The translations under genes were made by a program, and so were the position numbers. Below the pieces are notes generated by a model, which was not told the origin of the DNA, ran no database searches, and saw only the letters and a program-made list of their open reading frames with translations. Shown here piece after piece: positions 40,682 through 48,828 of a stretch of DNA of 64,000 bases (the first letter of the stretch is position 1; each line of letters starts with the position of its first letter). This DNA is from Actinomadura luzonensis (GTDB taxonomy: Bacteria; Actinomycetota; Actinomycetes; Streptosporangiales; Streptosporangiaceae). The stretch spans positions 434,001 to 498,000 of the forward strand of contig NZ_JAKRKC020000002.1 of NCBI RefSeq assembly GCF_022664455.2, read 5' to 3'.

Positions 40682-41935
40682 ATGACCGACCGCCTCACCG
40701 CCGCCATGATCGGCCAGGCGGCCGAACGGCTGCGGCCGGTGGTGCGCCGTACCGCGCTGGAGCCGAACGAGCGGCTGTCCGGGCTGCTCGGCGGCCAGGT
40801 GCTGCTCAAGCGCGAGGACGCGCAGGTCTGCCGCTCGTACAAGGTGCGGGGGGCGTTCAACCTGATCGCCTCGCTCACCGACGAGGAGCGGCGGCGCGGC
40901 GTGGTCTGCGCGAGCGCCGGCAACCACGGGCAGGGCGTCGCGTTCGCGTGCGCCCGCCTCGGCATCAGCGGCCGCGTGTACGTCCCGTCCACCACGCCCC
41001 GGCAGAAGCGCGGGCGCATCGCCGCGCTCGGCGGCGACCGGGTCGAGATCGTCGTCGCCGGCGGCACCTACGACGAGGCGAGCCACGCCGCGCACGCCGA
41101 CAGCGAGCGCACCGGCGCGGTCTACGTGCACCCGTTCGACGACGCCCGGACGATGGCCGGGCAGGGCACCGTCGGCCTGGAGATCCTGGCGCAGTGCGGG
41201 CAGGCGCCGCACACCGTGGTCGTCCCGGTCGGCGGCGGCGGCCTGATCAGCGGCGTCGCCGTCTGGCTGCGCGAGCACGCGCCCGCCACCCGCATCGTCG
41301 GGGCCGAGCCCGCCGGGGCGGCCAGCATGCGCGCCGCCCTCGACCACGGCGGCCCGACCGCGCTGCCCGAGCTCGACACCTTCGTGGACGGCGCCGCCGT
41401 CGGACGCGTCGGCGAGGCCACCTTCCCCCTGGTCAGAGACCTGGTCGACGAGGTCGTCGCGGTCGACGAGGGCGCCGTGTGCACCGAGATGCTCGACCTC
41501 TACCAGAGCGACGGCATCATCGCCGAACCCGCCGGAGCCCTCGCCGGCGCGGCGGCCCGCGAGCTGCTGTCCGGCGCCTCCGGCGGCGGGCCGGTGGTGT
41601 GCGTGGTGTCGGGCGGCAACAACGACGTCAGCCGCTACAACGAGGTGCTGGAGCGTTCGCTCGTGCACATCGGGCTGCGGCACTACTTCCTGGTGACCTT
41701 CCCGCAGCGCCCCGGCGCGCTGCGGCACTTCCTGGACGAGGTCCTGGGCGAGGGCGAGGACATCATCGCCTTCGAGTACGTCAAGAAGAACAACCGCGAG
41801 ACCGGCCCGGCGCTCGTCGGCATCGAGCTGGAGCAGGCCGGCGACCTGGACGACCTGCTGTTCCGGATGAAGGCCGGCCCGCTCACGGTGGAGCGCATCC
41901 CCCCGGGCTCGCCGCTGTTCACCTTCATCCTCTGA
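40682..41935 (+). CDS. ilvA: Threonine dehydratase (ammonia-lyase)
   Basis: 417 residues, ATG at 40682 after AGGAGAA. PLP lysine in RSYKVRGAFNLIASL, followed by ASAGNHGQGVAFACARLGI, the glycine loop VVPVGGGGLISGVAVW and VVSGGNNDVSRYNEVL. The C-terminal part (LVTFPQRPGALRHFLDEVLGEGEDIIAFEYVKKNNRETGPALVGIEL) is a single ACT-like regulatory domain, so this is the short form. It turns threonine into 2-oxobutanoate and ammonia for isoleucine synthesis or for propionyl-CoA supply. No other isoleucine gene is nearby. Confidence 0.95.
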   Translation: MTDRLTAAMIGQAAERLRPVVRRTALEPNERLSGLLGGQVLLKREDAQVCRSYKVRGAFNLIASLTDEERRRGVVCASAGNHGQGVAFACARLGISGRVYVPSTTPRQKRGRIAALGGDRVEIVVAGGTYDEASHAAHADSERTGAVYVHPFDDARTMAGQGTVGLEILAQCGQAPHTVVVPVGGGGLISGVAVWLREHAPATRIVGAEPAGAASMRAALDHGGPTALPELDTFVDGAAVGRVGEATFPLVRDLVDEVVAVDEGAVCTEMLDLYQSDGIIAEPAGALAGAAARELLSGASGGGPVVCVVSGGNNDVSRYNEVLERSLVHIGLRHYFLVTFPQRPGALRHFLDEVLGEGEDIIAFEYVKKNNRETGPALVGIELEQAGDLDDLLFRMKAGPLTVERIPPGSPLFTFIL

Positions 41936-42083
41936 CCGTCGTCCTCCGACCGCCGCCGCCCCCGGCGGGCGGTGAAATTCACCGCCCGCATGATGACATT
42001 CGCATCTGCCGGGCGGCCCGCTCCCGGGCCAAGGTGGATCCGGCGGCGCGCAGGGCGCCGCGGGCAACGCGGGAGGTAACCGG

Positions 42084-42524
42084 GTGAGCGTGCAGCGGAT
42101 GGACAACGTCCTCATCGTCGTCGAGGACCTTGACGCCGTCATCGCGTTCTTCGTCGAGCTCGGCCTGAAGCTGGAGGGCCGGTCGCCGATCGAGGGGCGC
42201 TGGGCGGAACGCGTCATCGGGCTCGACGGGGTCCGCCAGGAGGTCGCCATGTTACGCGTCCCGGGCGGCGACGGCGGGATCGAGCTGACGAAGTTCCACA
42301 CGCCGAAGGCCGTCAGGGCCGTGCCGGAGGACGCGCCGGTGAACACGCTGGGCATCCGCCGCGTCATGTTCGCCGTCGACGACATCGACGACGTCGTCGT
42401 CCGCCTGCGCCGCCACGGCGCCGAGCTCGTCGGCACGCTGGAGCGGTACGAGGACAGCTACCTGCTCTGCTACGTCCGCGGCCCGGAGGGCATCATCGTC
42501 GGCCTCGCCCAGCAGCTCGGCTGA
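42084..42524 (+). CDS. VOC (glyoxalase/bleomycin-resistance) family protein
   Basis: 146 residues, GTG at 42084 after a very good GGGAGGTAA ribosome site. Two beta-alpha-beta-beta-beta modules are visible: MDNVLIVVEDLDAVIAFFVELGLKLEGR and GIRRVMFAVDDIDDVVVRLRRHGAELVG with YLLCYVRGPEGIIVGLAQ at the end, where the glutamate metal ligand (PEGI) is kept. No fuller prediction of substrate is possible. The next gene is 30 bases downstream and probably co-transcribed. Confidence 0.87.
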   Translation: MSVQRMDNVLIVVEDLDAVIAFFVELGLKLEGRSPIEGRWAERVIGLDGVRQEVAMLRVPGGDGGIELTKFHTPKAVRAVPEDAPVNTLGIRRVMFAVDDIDDVVVRLRRHGAELVGTLERYEDSYLLCYVRGPEGIIVGLAQQLG

Positions 42525-42554
42525 CACCCGGACCGATTCTAGGAAGGAAAGACC

Positions 42555-43055
42555 ATGAAACCGGACGAGGTGGCCGACGTCCTGAGCCGGCCGCTCAGCC
42601 GCGAGCTGCTCGCCCGCGACGTGATCCGCCTGGCCTACGTCGCCAAGGACGGCACGCCGCGCAACATCCCGATCATCTTCGCCTGGAACGGCGCCGAGAT
42701 CGTCATGTGCACCCCCAAGAACGCCCCGAAGCTTCCGGCCCTGCGCGCCAACCCGGTGGTCGCCCTGACCATCGACACCGAGACGCACCCGCCCAAGATC
42801 CTGCTCATCCGCGGCCGGGCCGAGCTGGACCCGGTGGACGGCATCCCGGACGAGTTCCTCCAGGCCACCAGCACCTACGAGATGACGCCCGAACAGCGGG
42901 TGGAGTGGGAGGCGGGGGTGCGCTCCCTCTACCACGAGGGCATGGTCCGGGTCGTGGTGACGCCCACGTGGGCGAAGCTGATCGACTTCGAGACGACGCT
43001 GCCCAGCGCGGTTGAGGAACTGGTCCGGCAGCAGCAGGACCGCCGGCCCGCCTGA
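42555..43055 (+). CDS. Pyridoxamine 5'-phosphate oxidase-like flavin/F420-binding protein
   Basis: 166 residues, ATG at 42555 after AGGAAGGAAAG. A split beta-barrel of the PNPOx/FDOR type: RDVIRLAYVAKDGTPRNIPIIFAWNGAEIVMCTPKNAPKL, ALRANPVVALTIDTE, ILLIRGRAELD and a C-terminal RVVVTPTWAKLIDFETTLP. In actinomycetes many of these bind F420 or heme and act on small molecules; which cofactor is used is not clear. It lies 30 bases after the VOC gene. Confidence 0.88.
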   Translation: MKPDEVADVLSRPLSRELLARDVIRLAYVAKDGTPRNIPIIFAWNGAEIVMCTPKNAPKLPALRANPVVALTIDTETHPPKILLIRGRAELDPVDGIPDEFLQATSTYEMTPEQRVEWEAGVRSLYHEGMVRVVVTPTWAKLIDFETTLPSAVEELVRQQQDRRPA

Positions 43056-43093
43056 CCCCCGCCCCGCCACGGCCCCGGGCCCATCGGCCGATC

Positions 43094-43112
43094 CGCCCCG
43101 CCGCGCGGGGCG
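43094..43112. terminator. Stable hairpin between convergent genes
   Basis: CGCCCCGC (43094-43101) and GCGGGGCG (43105-43112) form a perfect 8-bp GC stem with a 3-base loop between the stops at 43055 and 43152. No T-run follows on either strand, which is common for actinomycete terminators. Confidence 0.6.
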
Positions 43113-43151
43113 CGGGGAGGCGGCCGAGCGCAGGCTCGCGTTGCCTTGGGC

Positions 43152-43631
43152 TCAGGCGGAGGTGGTGTCCTCGTGCCCTGTGCGCTTGGCGGCTCGGGTG
43201 CTGAGGCGGTTCAGGACCGTGGCCAGGGTCAGGCCGTACGCGAGGTGTCCCGCGACCATGACGGCCTGGCGTCCGGGCCGGTCCTCGGCGGCGGGTGGCA
43301 GGATGCCGAGCTTCGGCACCCAGCCCTGATAGCTGGAGACCCAGATCGCCAGCGCGTAGCCGACTCCGACGGGGGCCGGGATGCGCCGTCCCCGGGTCAG
43401 CAGCCCGTACAGGGAGCCGGCGGTCATGCCGAACCCGAAGTGGGCCAGCGCGCCCGCCACCCCTTCCCCTGGCTTGGGCCGATGCCGGTGTCCCGGGAGT
43501 GCCGCGCGTGCGATGCGCTTGGGCGGCTGGTCGGGCATGAGCCCCGTACGGCTGCCGGCGACCATGACCAGGCTCATGACCGCCGTCGCGACCGCGCCGC
43601 CCGCCGCGCCTCTGAGTAGATTACGGACCAT
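43152..43631 (-). CDS. Small integral membrane protein (DUF1440/DUF6789-like)
   Basis: 159 residues from the ATG at 43631. Four hydrophobic stretches (GAAGGAVATAVMSLVMVAG, GVAGALAHFGFGMTAGSLYGLL, GVGYALAIWVSSYQGWVPKLGIL, AVMVAGHLAYGLTLATVLNRL) and conserved-looking GxxxHxxxG patterns (AHFGFG, AGHLAYG) resemble membrane proteins of unknown function labelled DUF1440/DUF6789. No motif for an enzyme is seen. Confidence 0.65.
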   Translation of the reverse strand: MVRNLLRGAAGGAVATAVMSLVMVAGSRTGLMPDQPPKRIARAALPGHRHRPKPGEGVAGALAHFGFGMTAGSLYGLLTRGRRIPAPVGVGYALAIWVSSYQGWVPKLGILPPAAEDRPGRQAVMVAGHLAYGLTLATVLNRLSTRAAKRTGHEDTTSA

Positions 43632-43664
43632 GCGCTGACGGTTGCCCGCCAGGAAGGCTTTCAG

Positions 43665-43871
43665 TCACTCCGCCCGCTCGCCGTCCTCGTCCCCGGCCGA
43701 GGTGAGATCCTCGGCCGTGCGGCCCGACTCCCTCAGTGCCTGCTCCATCGCGACCTGGCCCGCGTGCCGCGGCTCGCCCGCGGCCTGGCGGTTCTCCTTC
43801 TCGTCCTCCTGGGCCGCGTCCAGCAGCGGCCTGGTGTCGGTCTTGGCGTCGTTCTCGTCGGGAGTGCTCAT
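43665..43871 (-). CDS. Small acidic hydrophilic protein of unknown function
   Basis: 68 residues, rich in Glu, Asp, Ala and Arg with no hydrophobic segment (starts MSTPDENDAKTDTRPLLDAA, ends DLTSAGDEDGERAE). Third-position GC use looks coding, and it lies in the same direction as the membrane gene 33 bases downstream. No ribosome site is clear and no family is recognised, so it may be a real small stress-type protein or a chance frame. No gene is seen in 43872-44016. Confidence 0.5.
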   Translation of the reverse strand: MSTPDENDAKTDTRPLLDAAQEDEKENRQAAGEPRHAGQVAMEQALRESGRTAEDLTSAGDEDGERAE

Positions 43872-44016
43872 GCGCTACGGGCTACCCCGGCCGTCGGCGT
43901 CCATGCAGGCAGGCGGCCCTCCGGGACGGCGGCGGCCGCCGCGCCGCGAGAGAGCCCGGCATCGAGGGCGGGCCGGCGAGGGGAGTGCGGGCGGCGGCCG
44001 GGGGCAGGGGCCTCGG

Positions 44017-44733
44017 GTGGAAGCGCCGCCGTCGCCCCGGGTCAGCCTGCCCGTCATGTACCACCAGTGGACCCGGATGACCTTCATCCACTGGCGTTAC
44101 CCGGCCGAGCGCGTGCAGGCGCTGCTGCCGGAGCAGCTCACGGCCGAGACCTTCGACGGCGCGGCGTGGGTGGGGCTGACGCCGTTCCTCATGCGCGGGG
44201 TGCGGCCGCCGGGCGTCCCGGCCCTGCCGTGGTTGTCGGCGTTCCCGGAGACGAACCTGCGGACCTACGCCCGGGACGCCCGGGGACGCACCGGCATCTG
44301 GTTCCTGTCCCTGGACGCCGCCCGCCTGCCCGCGGTCCTCGGCGGCCGGGCCGCGTACGCGCTGCCGTACTTCTGGTCCGGCATGTCGGTGGAGGCCGGC
44401 GACGGCCGGGTCCGCTACCGGTGCGGCCGGCGCTTCCCGGGCAAGGAGGGGGCGCGGTGCGACGCGGACGTGGAGCTCGGCCCGCCGCTGGCCGAGGACG
44501 AACGGGACCCGCTGGCGCACTTCCTGACCGCCCGGTACCGGCTGTTCACGCTCGTGGCCGGGCGGCTGGCCGCGGCGGAGGTCGAGCACCCGCCGTGGCC
44601 GCTGCGCCACGCCCGCCTCGGCCGCCTGGACCAGGATGTGGTCCAGGCGGCCGGGCTGCCGGCCCCCACCGGTCCGGCGCTGCTCCACGCCTCGCCGGGG
44701 GTGCCGGTCCGCGTGGGCATGTGGAAGTGGTGA
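44017..44733 (+). CDS. DUF2071 (YqjF-like) family protein
   Basis: 238 residues from the GTG at 44017 (AGGGG upstream); an ATG at 44056 is the alternative. Typical elements are MYHQWTRMTFIHWRYPAERVQALLPEQLTAETFDGAAWVGLTPFLM, FPETNLRTYARD, GIWFLSLDAARL and YFWSGMSVEAGDGRVRYRC, matching DUF2071, whose members have an acetoacetate-decarboxylase-like fold and no firm function. It ends 10 bases before the insertion sequence, and before the insertion it would have been about 10 bases from the convergent esterase stop. Confidence 0.85.
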   Translation: MEAPPSPRVSLPVMYHQWTRMTFIHWRYPAERVQALLPEQLTAETFDGAAWVGLTPFLMRGVRPPGVPALPWLSAFPETNLRTYARDARGRTGIWFLSLDAARLPAVLGGRAAYALPYFWSGMSVEAGDGRVRYRCGRRFPGKEGARCDADVELGPPLAEDERDPLAHFLTARYRLFTLVAGRLAAAEVEHPPWPLRHARLGRLDQDVVQAAGLPAPTGPALLHASPGVPVRVGMWKW

Positions 44734-44743
44734 GCGGGTGCGG

Positions 44744-44767
44744 CTAGCCCCGTTTTCCGCACGTGCG
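44744..44767. repeat. Left terminal inverted repeat of the IS
   Basis: Begins CTAGCCCCGTTTTCC and ends CACGTGCG; it matches the right end at 46451-46474 in inverted orientation at all 24 positions. Confidence 0.95.
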
Positions 44768-44773
44768 TGATCT

Positions 44774-46393
44774 TCAGCGGAGGTCTCGTGGATCGATGTC
44801 GAGGAGGTCCAGGAGATGGAGTTGGAGGTCGGTGGGTTGCGGGATGGTCGGGGGTGACTGGCCGGTGCCCGGGATCAGCCGGATACCGGCCAGCGCGTCG
44901 AGGATGAGCCTGCCGGTGGGGATCGCGGGCCGTCCGGCGTACAGGCCGTTGACCTTGGTCTGGCCGCGGGCGGTGAGGGCCTGGCGGGCCTGGCGTTCGA
45001 TCAGGCAGAAGATGAGCAGGGCCAGGCAGATGACGGTGATCAGTGCGTGGATGCGGCGGTTGTTCTTCAGATACAGCTGGGTGACGGCCAGCGGGCCTTT
45101 GAAGGCCTGGTAGCGGCGTTCGACGGCTTCTTGGCCTTTGTAGTGGCGCAGCACCTGTTCGGCGTCGGCGGCCTCGGGGGGCAGGTTGGTGAGCAGGGCG
45201 TACCAGCCGTCGGTGGCGGCGTCGGCGTCGATCGCGCTCTGGTCGAAGTGCCAGACCAGGGTGGGTTTGCCGGTGTCGGGGTCGGTGCCGGCCTGGGCGG
45301 TCAGGTAGGGGCTGACCCGGCGGTCGCGGCCGATCGCGGCGAGGCGGTCGGCGACGGCCTGCTCGGTGGGGTAGTGGCGGCTGCCCAGGCCGCGTTCCAG
45401 CCGGGCCAGGTCGTCGCGGGCGCGATCGAGTTTCTTGGCCCGGGCGGTGGCGGCGGCCTGGGCGCGGGCGGAGGAGTGCACGAAGATGCGCCGCAGCGTC
45501 AGGATCGGGTCCTTCTTGCGCGGCCCGGCCAGCGTCATGGCGTCGTCCTCGTGCACGTGCCAGAGGCCGCGCCGGTCGGCGCTCTTGCGCTCGTCCCGGG
45601 CGGCGACGTAGTCCACCCGGGTCGCGTCGGCGAGCTTCTGACCGGCCAGGGCCGCGGCGCTGACGTACTGCTTGGAGGCCGGCGCGATGAAGGACACCCC
45701 CGCCCTGTCCATGGCGGCCAGGTTGGCATACGAGATCAGCTTGGAATCGCCGATCATGAGCATGCGGTGCGGGCCGGCCAGCTTCTGCAGGCCCTGCATG
45801 GCGCCGATGACCTGCCCGACCTCACCGGCCGCGCCGTCGTAGGCGCGGTGGAAGACCGGGATCGCGCCATCAGCGGCCACCGCGATCCCGGCCTGGACCT
45901 GCTTCAGGTCCGGCCGCCGGTCCTTGGGGTGACCAAAACGCGGCGTCGCGTATCCGGGCTCGGGCTGGGGGTAGTCGCCGTGCAGCGAGATCGAGGTCAT
46001 GTCCCAGTGCAGGCGGGTCACCTCGATGCCGAACGCCTCGATCGCGGCCAGCCCGACCGACCCGGCCAGCTGGTCCAGATGCGGGGCGATGGCATCCAGC
46101 GCGCGGCCGATCCGGTCATCGTTGAGCAGTTCGGCATCGGTCCCGAACGCCTCACCCACCGCCCAGGCGCGCGCCCAGTCCTGCACGTGCACCAGCGGCG
46201 CGGGCGAGGTCAGCCGGTTGGCCACCAGCACCTCGATCACCTGACCATGAGTCAGCTGCGCGACATCACGCACCGGGCAGGCCGCATCCACCAGCTCCCG
46301 AATCCGCAGCCGCGAGCAGAACCCCGCGATCACCGGTAATGCTCCGAGCATCTTCTCGACACTGGCCTGGCCCCACTGCGCATGCTGTCTCAC
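44774..46393 (-). CDS. IS1634 family transposase
   Basis: 539 residues, the normal size for IS1634-type DDE transposases. The catalytic region is split by insertions as usual: first Asp in RLHWDMTSISLHGDY (about residue 128), second in RMLMIGDSKLISYANLAAMDRAGVSFI (about 220), and Glu in HYKGQEAVERRYQAFKGPLAVTQLYLKNNRRI (about 440). A C-terminal hydrophobic helix (LITVICLALLIFCLIE) follows as in relatives. The frame is undamaged, so the element is probably able to transpose. Confidence 0.93.
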   Translation of the reverse strand: MRQHAQWGQASVEKMLGALPVIAGFCSRLRIRELVDAACPVRDVAQLTHGQVIEVLVANRLTSPAPLVHVQDWARAWAVGEAFGTDAELLNDDRIGRALDAIAPHLDQLAGSVGLAAIEAFGIEVTRLHWDMTSISLHGDYPQPEPGYATPRFGHPKDRRPDLKQVQAGIAVAADGAIPVFHRAYDGAAGEVGQVIGAMQGLQKLAGPHRMLMIGDSKLISYANLAAMDRAGVSFIAPASKQYVSAAALAGQKLADATRVDYVAARDERKSADRRGLWHVHEDDAMTLAGPRKKDPILTLRRIFVHSSARAQAAATARAKKLDRARDDLARLERGLGSRHYPTEQAVADRLAAIGRDRRVSPYLTAQAGTDPDTGKPTLVWHFDQSAIDADAATDGWYALLTNLPPEAADAEQVLRHYKGQEAVERRYQAFKGPLAVTQLYLKNNRRIHALITVICLALLIFCLIERQARQALTARGQTKVNGLYAGRPAIPTGRLILDALAGIRLIPGTGQSPPTIPQPTDLQLHLLDLLDIDPRDLR

Positions 46394-46450
46394 CCGCCAC
46401 GTCCTACCGTGATGACGATCACCACAGCAACCCCGCGATCTTCAAACACC

Positions 46451-46474
46451 CGCACGTGCGGAAAACGGGGCTAG
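46451..46474. repeat. Right terminal inverted repeat of the IS
   Basis: Perfect inverted copy of 44744-44767, ending CGGGGCTAG. Its last CTAG contains the TAG stop codon of the esterase gene (46473-46471 on the minus strand). Confidence 0.95.
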
Positions 46475-48708
46475 CGCTTGAACAGGCGCGGCGTCAGGTC
46501 GATGAGGTTCTTCTGCCACACGTCCCAGCCGTGCGGCCCGGGGGTGGGGCCGTCGAACTCGTACCGGATCCCGAGGCTGTCCAGGGTGGTCAGGGAGGCC
46601 ATGAACGACGGGTAGACGAAGTCGGTCCGGTCGCCGACGTACAGGCGCAGCAGCTTGGTCCCGTTGTTGATCGCCGCCGCGTCGACGCCGGCGCCGCTGC
46701 CGAACCCGGCGGAGAACACCGCCACGTAGCCGAACCGGCCCGGATGCGCCTTGAGCATCGAGAACGTCTGCCCGCCGCCCATGGAGAGCCCGGCGAGGGC
46801 CTGCTGGGCCGGGTCGTCGGAGATGTGGTAGCGGGCCTGGACCGCCGGCACGATGTTCTCCAGCAGCTCCTTGTTGAAGTCGGGGACGTTGCCGTTGCCC
46901 ATGACGACCACCATCGGCACCAGGTCGCCGTCGAGGAAGCGGTGGTCGAGGATCTGCTTGGCGCGGCCCATCTCGACCCAGTCCGTGTAGTTCTGGCCGC
47001 CGCCGTGCTGGAGGTAGAAGACGGGGTACGGCTGCGCGCGGCCGGGGTCGTAGCCCGGCGGGGTCCACACGAGCGCCGTCCGGTCGGCGCCGGCCACGTT
47101 GCTGTGGTACGTCAGGCTCTCCACCTTGCCGCCCTTGCCGGCGGGGACGTCCGAGAGCAGGCGCGAGCGCTCACCGGCGACGAAGAAGCTGCTCCAGTTC
47201 GGCTCGGAGGTCACCTTCGTCGGGTTCGACACGTCCTTGGCGGAGACGCCGTCCACGATCCACTGGTAGTAGTAGAACCACGGGTCGAGGGGTCCTGCGG
47301 TGAGCCGCCACCGGTCGCCGGCGCGGGTCATCGGGATGCGCAGCCAGCTGCCGTTGGGAGCCCAGTTCGCCCACACCTTGACGTGCTGGGCGTCCTTGAG
47401 GTCGGTGGTGGTCTCGAAGGTGACGAAGCCGTCCTCGGTCACGAACGGCGTCGGCGTGGTGCCGGGGGCCGGCGGCTTGAACTCGCCCTTCAGCCGCCCG
47501 TGGCCGGCGCTCGGGCCGTGCTCCCGCACCTCGCGGAACAGCCGGGGCGCGAAGTCGATGAGGTTCTCCCGCCAGGCGTTCCAGTTCGCGCCGGCGTCGG
47601 GGTTGACCCCGTCGAACTCGTAGGGGACGCGGGCGCGGTCCAGCGCCTTCGTCAGCCGGACGGTGGCGTTGTACGCGGGGTCCGTCACGTTGCCCGTGTA
47701 CAGCCGCAGCAGCTTGAGGTGCCGGCCGGCGGCGGCGTCCGGCCGGGCGCCGGCGTCCGTCAGGAGACCGGAGAACGAGCCCGCGTAGGCGAAGTCGTGC
47801 GGGCGGCTCAGCGCGGCGCGCAGCGCCTGCGTCCCGCCTTCGGCGACGCCGGCGATGGCCTGGTGCGCCGGGTCGCGGTGGACGCGGTAGCGGTCCGCGA
47901 CCGCCTTGCGCAGCTCGGGCAGCTCCTGGTCGCCGCCGGCTCCGCTGCCTGCCCCGCCGGCGGCGGCGTCGGCGGCTGCGTCACCGGTCCCGTCCCCCAT
48001 CACGACGACCATCGGCTTGACGGCTTTGCGCAGCGACAGGTTGTCGAGGATCTGCTTGGCCCGGCCGAGGTCGAGCCAGTCGGTGGCGCTCACGCCGGCG
48101 CCGGACCGCAGGTACAGCACGGGGTAGCGCTCGGGGCCCTGGGCCCGGTACCCCGGCGGCGTCCACACCCGGGCCGTGCGCTGCTCGTTCCCGCTGCGGT
48201 AGGTCAGCGTCTCGACCTTGCCGCCCTGCCCCTCCGGCGCGTCGGCCAGCAGTTGCGTCGCCTCGCCGGGCACGAGGAAGGTGCTCCACAGCGGCTTGGA
48301 CGCCACGCCGGTGCTGTTCGTGGGGTCCTTGAGGCCCTTGGTGTCGTCGCCGGTGACCTGGTACGAGTACAGCCCGGGCTTGAGCGGCCCGATGGCGCCC
48401 GTCCAGACGTCGCCGCGGCGGGTCAGGCCGTAGTCGGCCCAGGCGGCGGAGGGGCCGAAGTTGCCCTCGACGTTGAGCTGCGACACCTGGCCCACGCCGG
48501 CTTCGACGGCGGCGGCCGGCACGCTGAACGACACGAAACCCTCGGCGGAGACGGTCAGCCACGGCGCGTCCGCCGCCGCTCGCGCCGTCGCGGCCGGCAG
48601 CGGCGCCGTCGCCGTGATGGCCAGGACCCCGGCGGTGATCGCCGTGAGGAGCCGGCGTCTGCCGTCACGGTAGGGGCGCGAACCGGGCTGATCCGATAAG
48701 AAGGACAT
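46471..48708 (-). CDS. Secreted bimodular esterase (two E-set plus esterase D-type modules)
   Basis: 745 residues, ATG at 48708 after AAAGGAG. A Tat-like or Sec signal (GRRRLLTAITAGVLAITATAPLPAATARA) precedes two homologous modules of about 350 residues, each an N-terminal E-set/CBM48-like domain plus a CE1-type alpha/beta hydrolase. In the second module the nucleophile elbow LAGLSMGGGQ (Ser about 641) and the late histidine in GPHGWDVWQKN (about 726) are present. In the first the same places read IAGVAEGGTQ (Ala) and GANWNAWREN (Asn), so that module should be inactive. Family members deacetylate or deferuloylate plant polysaccharides. The stop codon TAG is in the CTAG at the IS border. Confidence 0.87.
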   Translation of the reverse strand: MSFLSDQPGSRPYRDGRRRLLTAITAGVLAITATAPLPAATARAAADAPWLTVSAEGFVSFSVPAAAVEAGVGQVSQLNVEGNFGPSAAWADYGLTRRGDVWTGAIGPLKPGLYSYQVTGDDTKGLKDPTNSTGVASKPLWSTFLVPGEATQLLADAPEGQGGKVETLTYRSGNEQRTARVWTPPGYRAQGPERYPVLYLRSGAGVSATDWLDLGRAKQILDNLSLRKAVKPMVVVMGDGTGDAAADAAAGGAGSGAGGDQELPELRKAVADRYRVHRDPAHQAIAGVAEGGTQALRAALSRPHDFAYAGSFSGLLTDAGARPDAAAGRHLKLLRLYTGNVTDPAYNATVRLTKALDRARVPYEFDGVNPDAGANWNAWRENLIDFAPRLFREVREHGPSAGHGRLKGEFKPPAPGTTPTPFVTEDGFVTFETTTDLKDAQHVKVWANWAPNGSWLRIPMTRAGDRWRLTAGPLDPWFYYYQWIVDGVSAKDVSNPTKVTSEPNWSSFFVAGERSRLLSDVPAGKGGKVESLTYHSNVAGADRTALVWTPPGYDPGRAQPYPVFYLQHGGGQNYTDWVEMGRAKQILDHRFLDGDLVPMVVVMGNGNVPDFNKELLENIVPAVQARYHISDDPAQQALAGLSMGGGQTFSMLKAHPGRFGYVAVFSAGFGSGAGVDAAAINNGTKLLRLYVGDRTDFVYPSFMASLTTLDSLGIRYEFDGPTPGPHGWDVWQKNLIDLTPRLFKR

Positions 48709-48828
48709 GCGGGAACTCCTTTGACGTGCCGGCCCCGGCGGCCTCGTCCGGCCCGCCGGATCGATCGGATGGTTCGTGGGTCCCTGGGTCCCTGGGTGGT
48801 GGTACCTCCGTCCCTGGTGGTCCGCGGC

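Larger units (their letters stand above)
44744..46474. mobile_element. IS1634-like insertion sequence, complete
   Basis: A 1731-base element with perfect 24-bp terminal inverted repeats and one transposase gene that fills almost all of it. Its outermost four bases on both sides are CTAG; because CTAG is its own complement these may be a 4-bp target duplication rather than part of the element. If so the element is 1723 bases and the old target was GCGG-CTAG-CGCTTG. It lies between convergent genes and disrupts no coding frame, apart from touching the esterase stop codon. Intact ends and frame suggest a recent or active copy. Confidence 0.92.
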
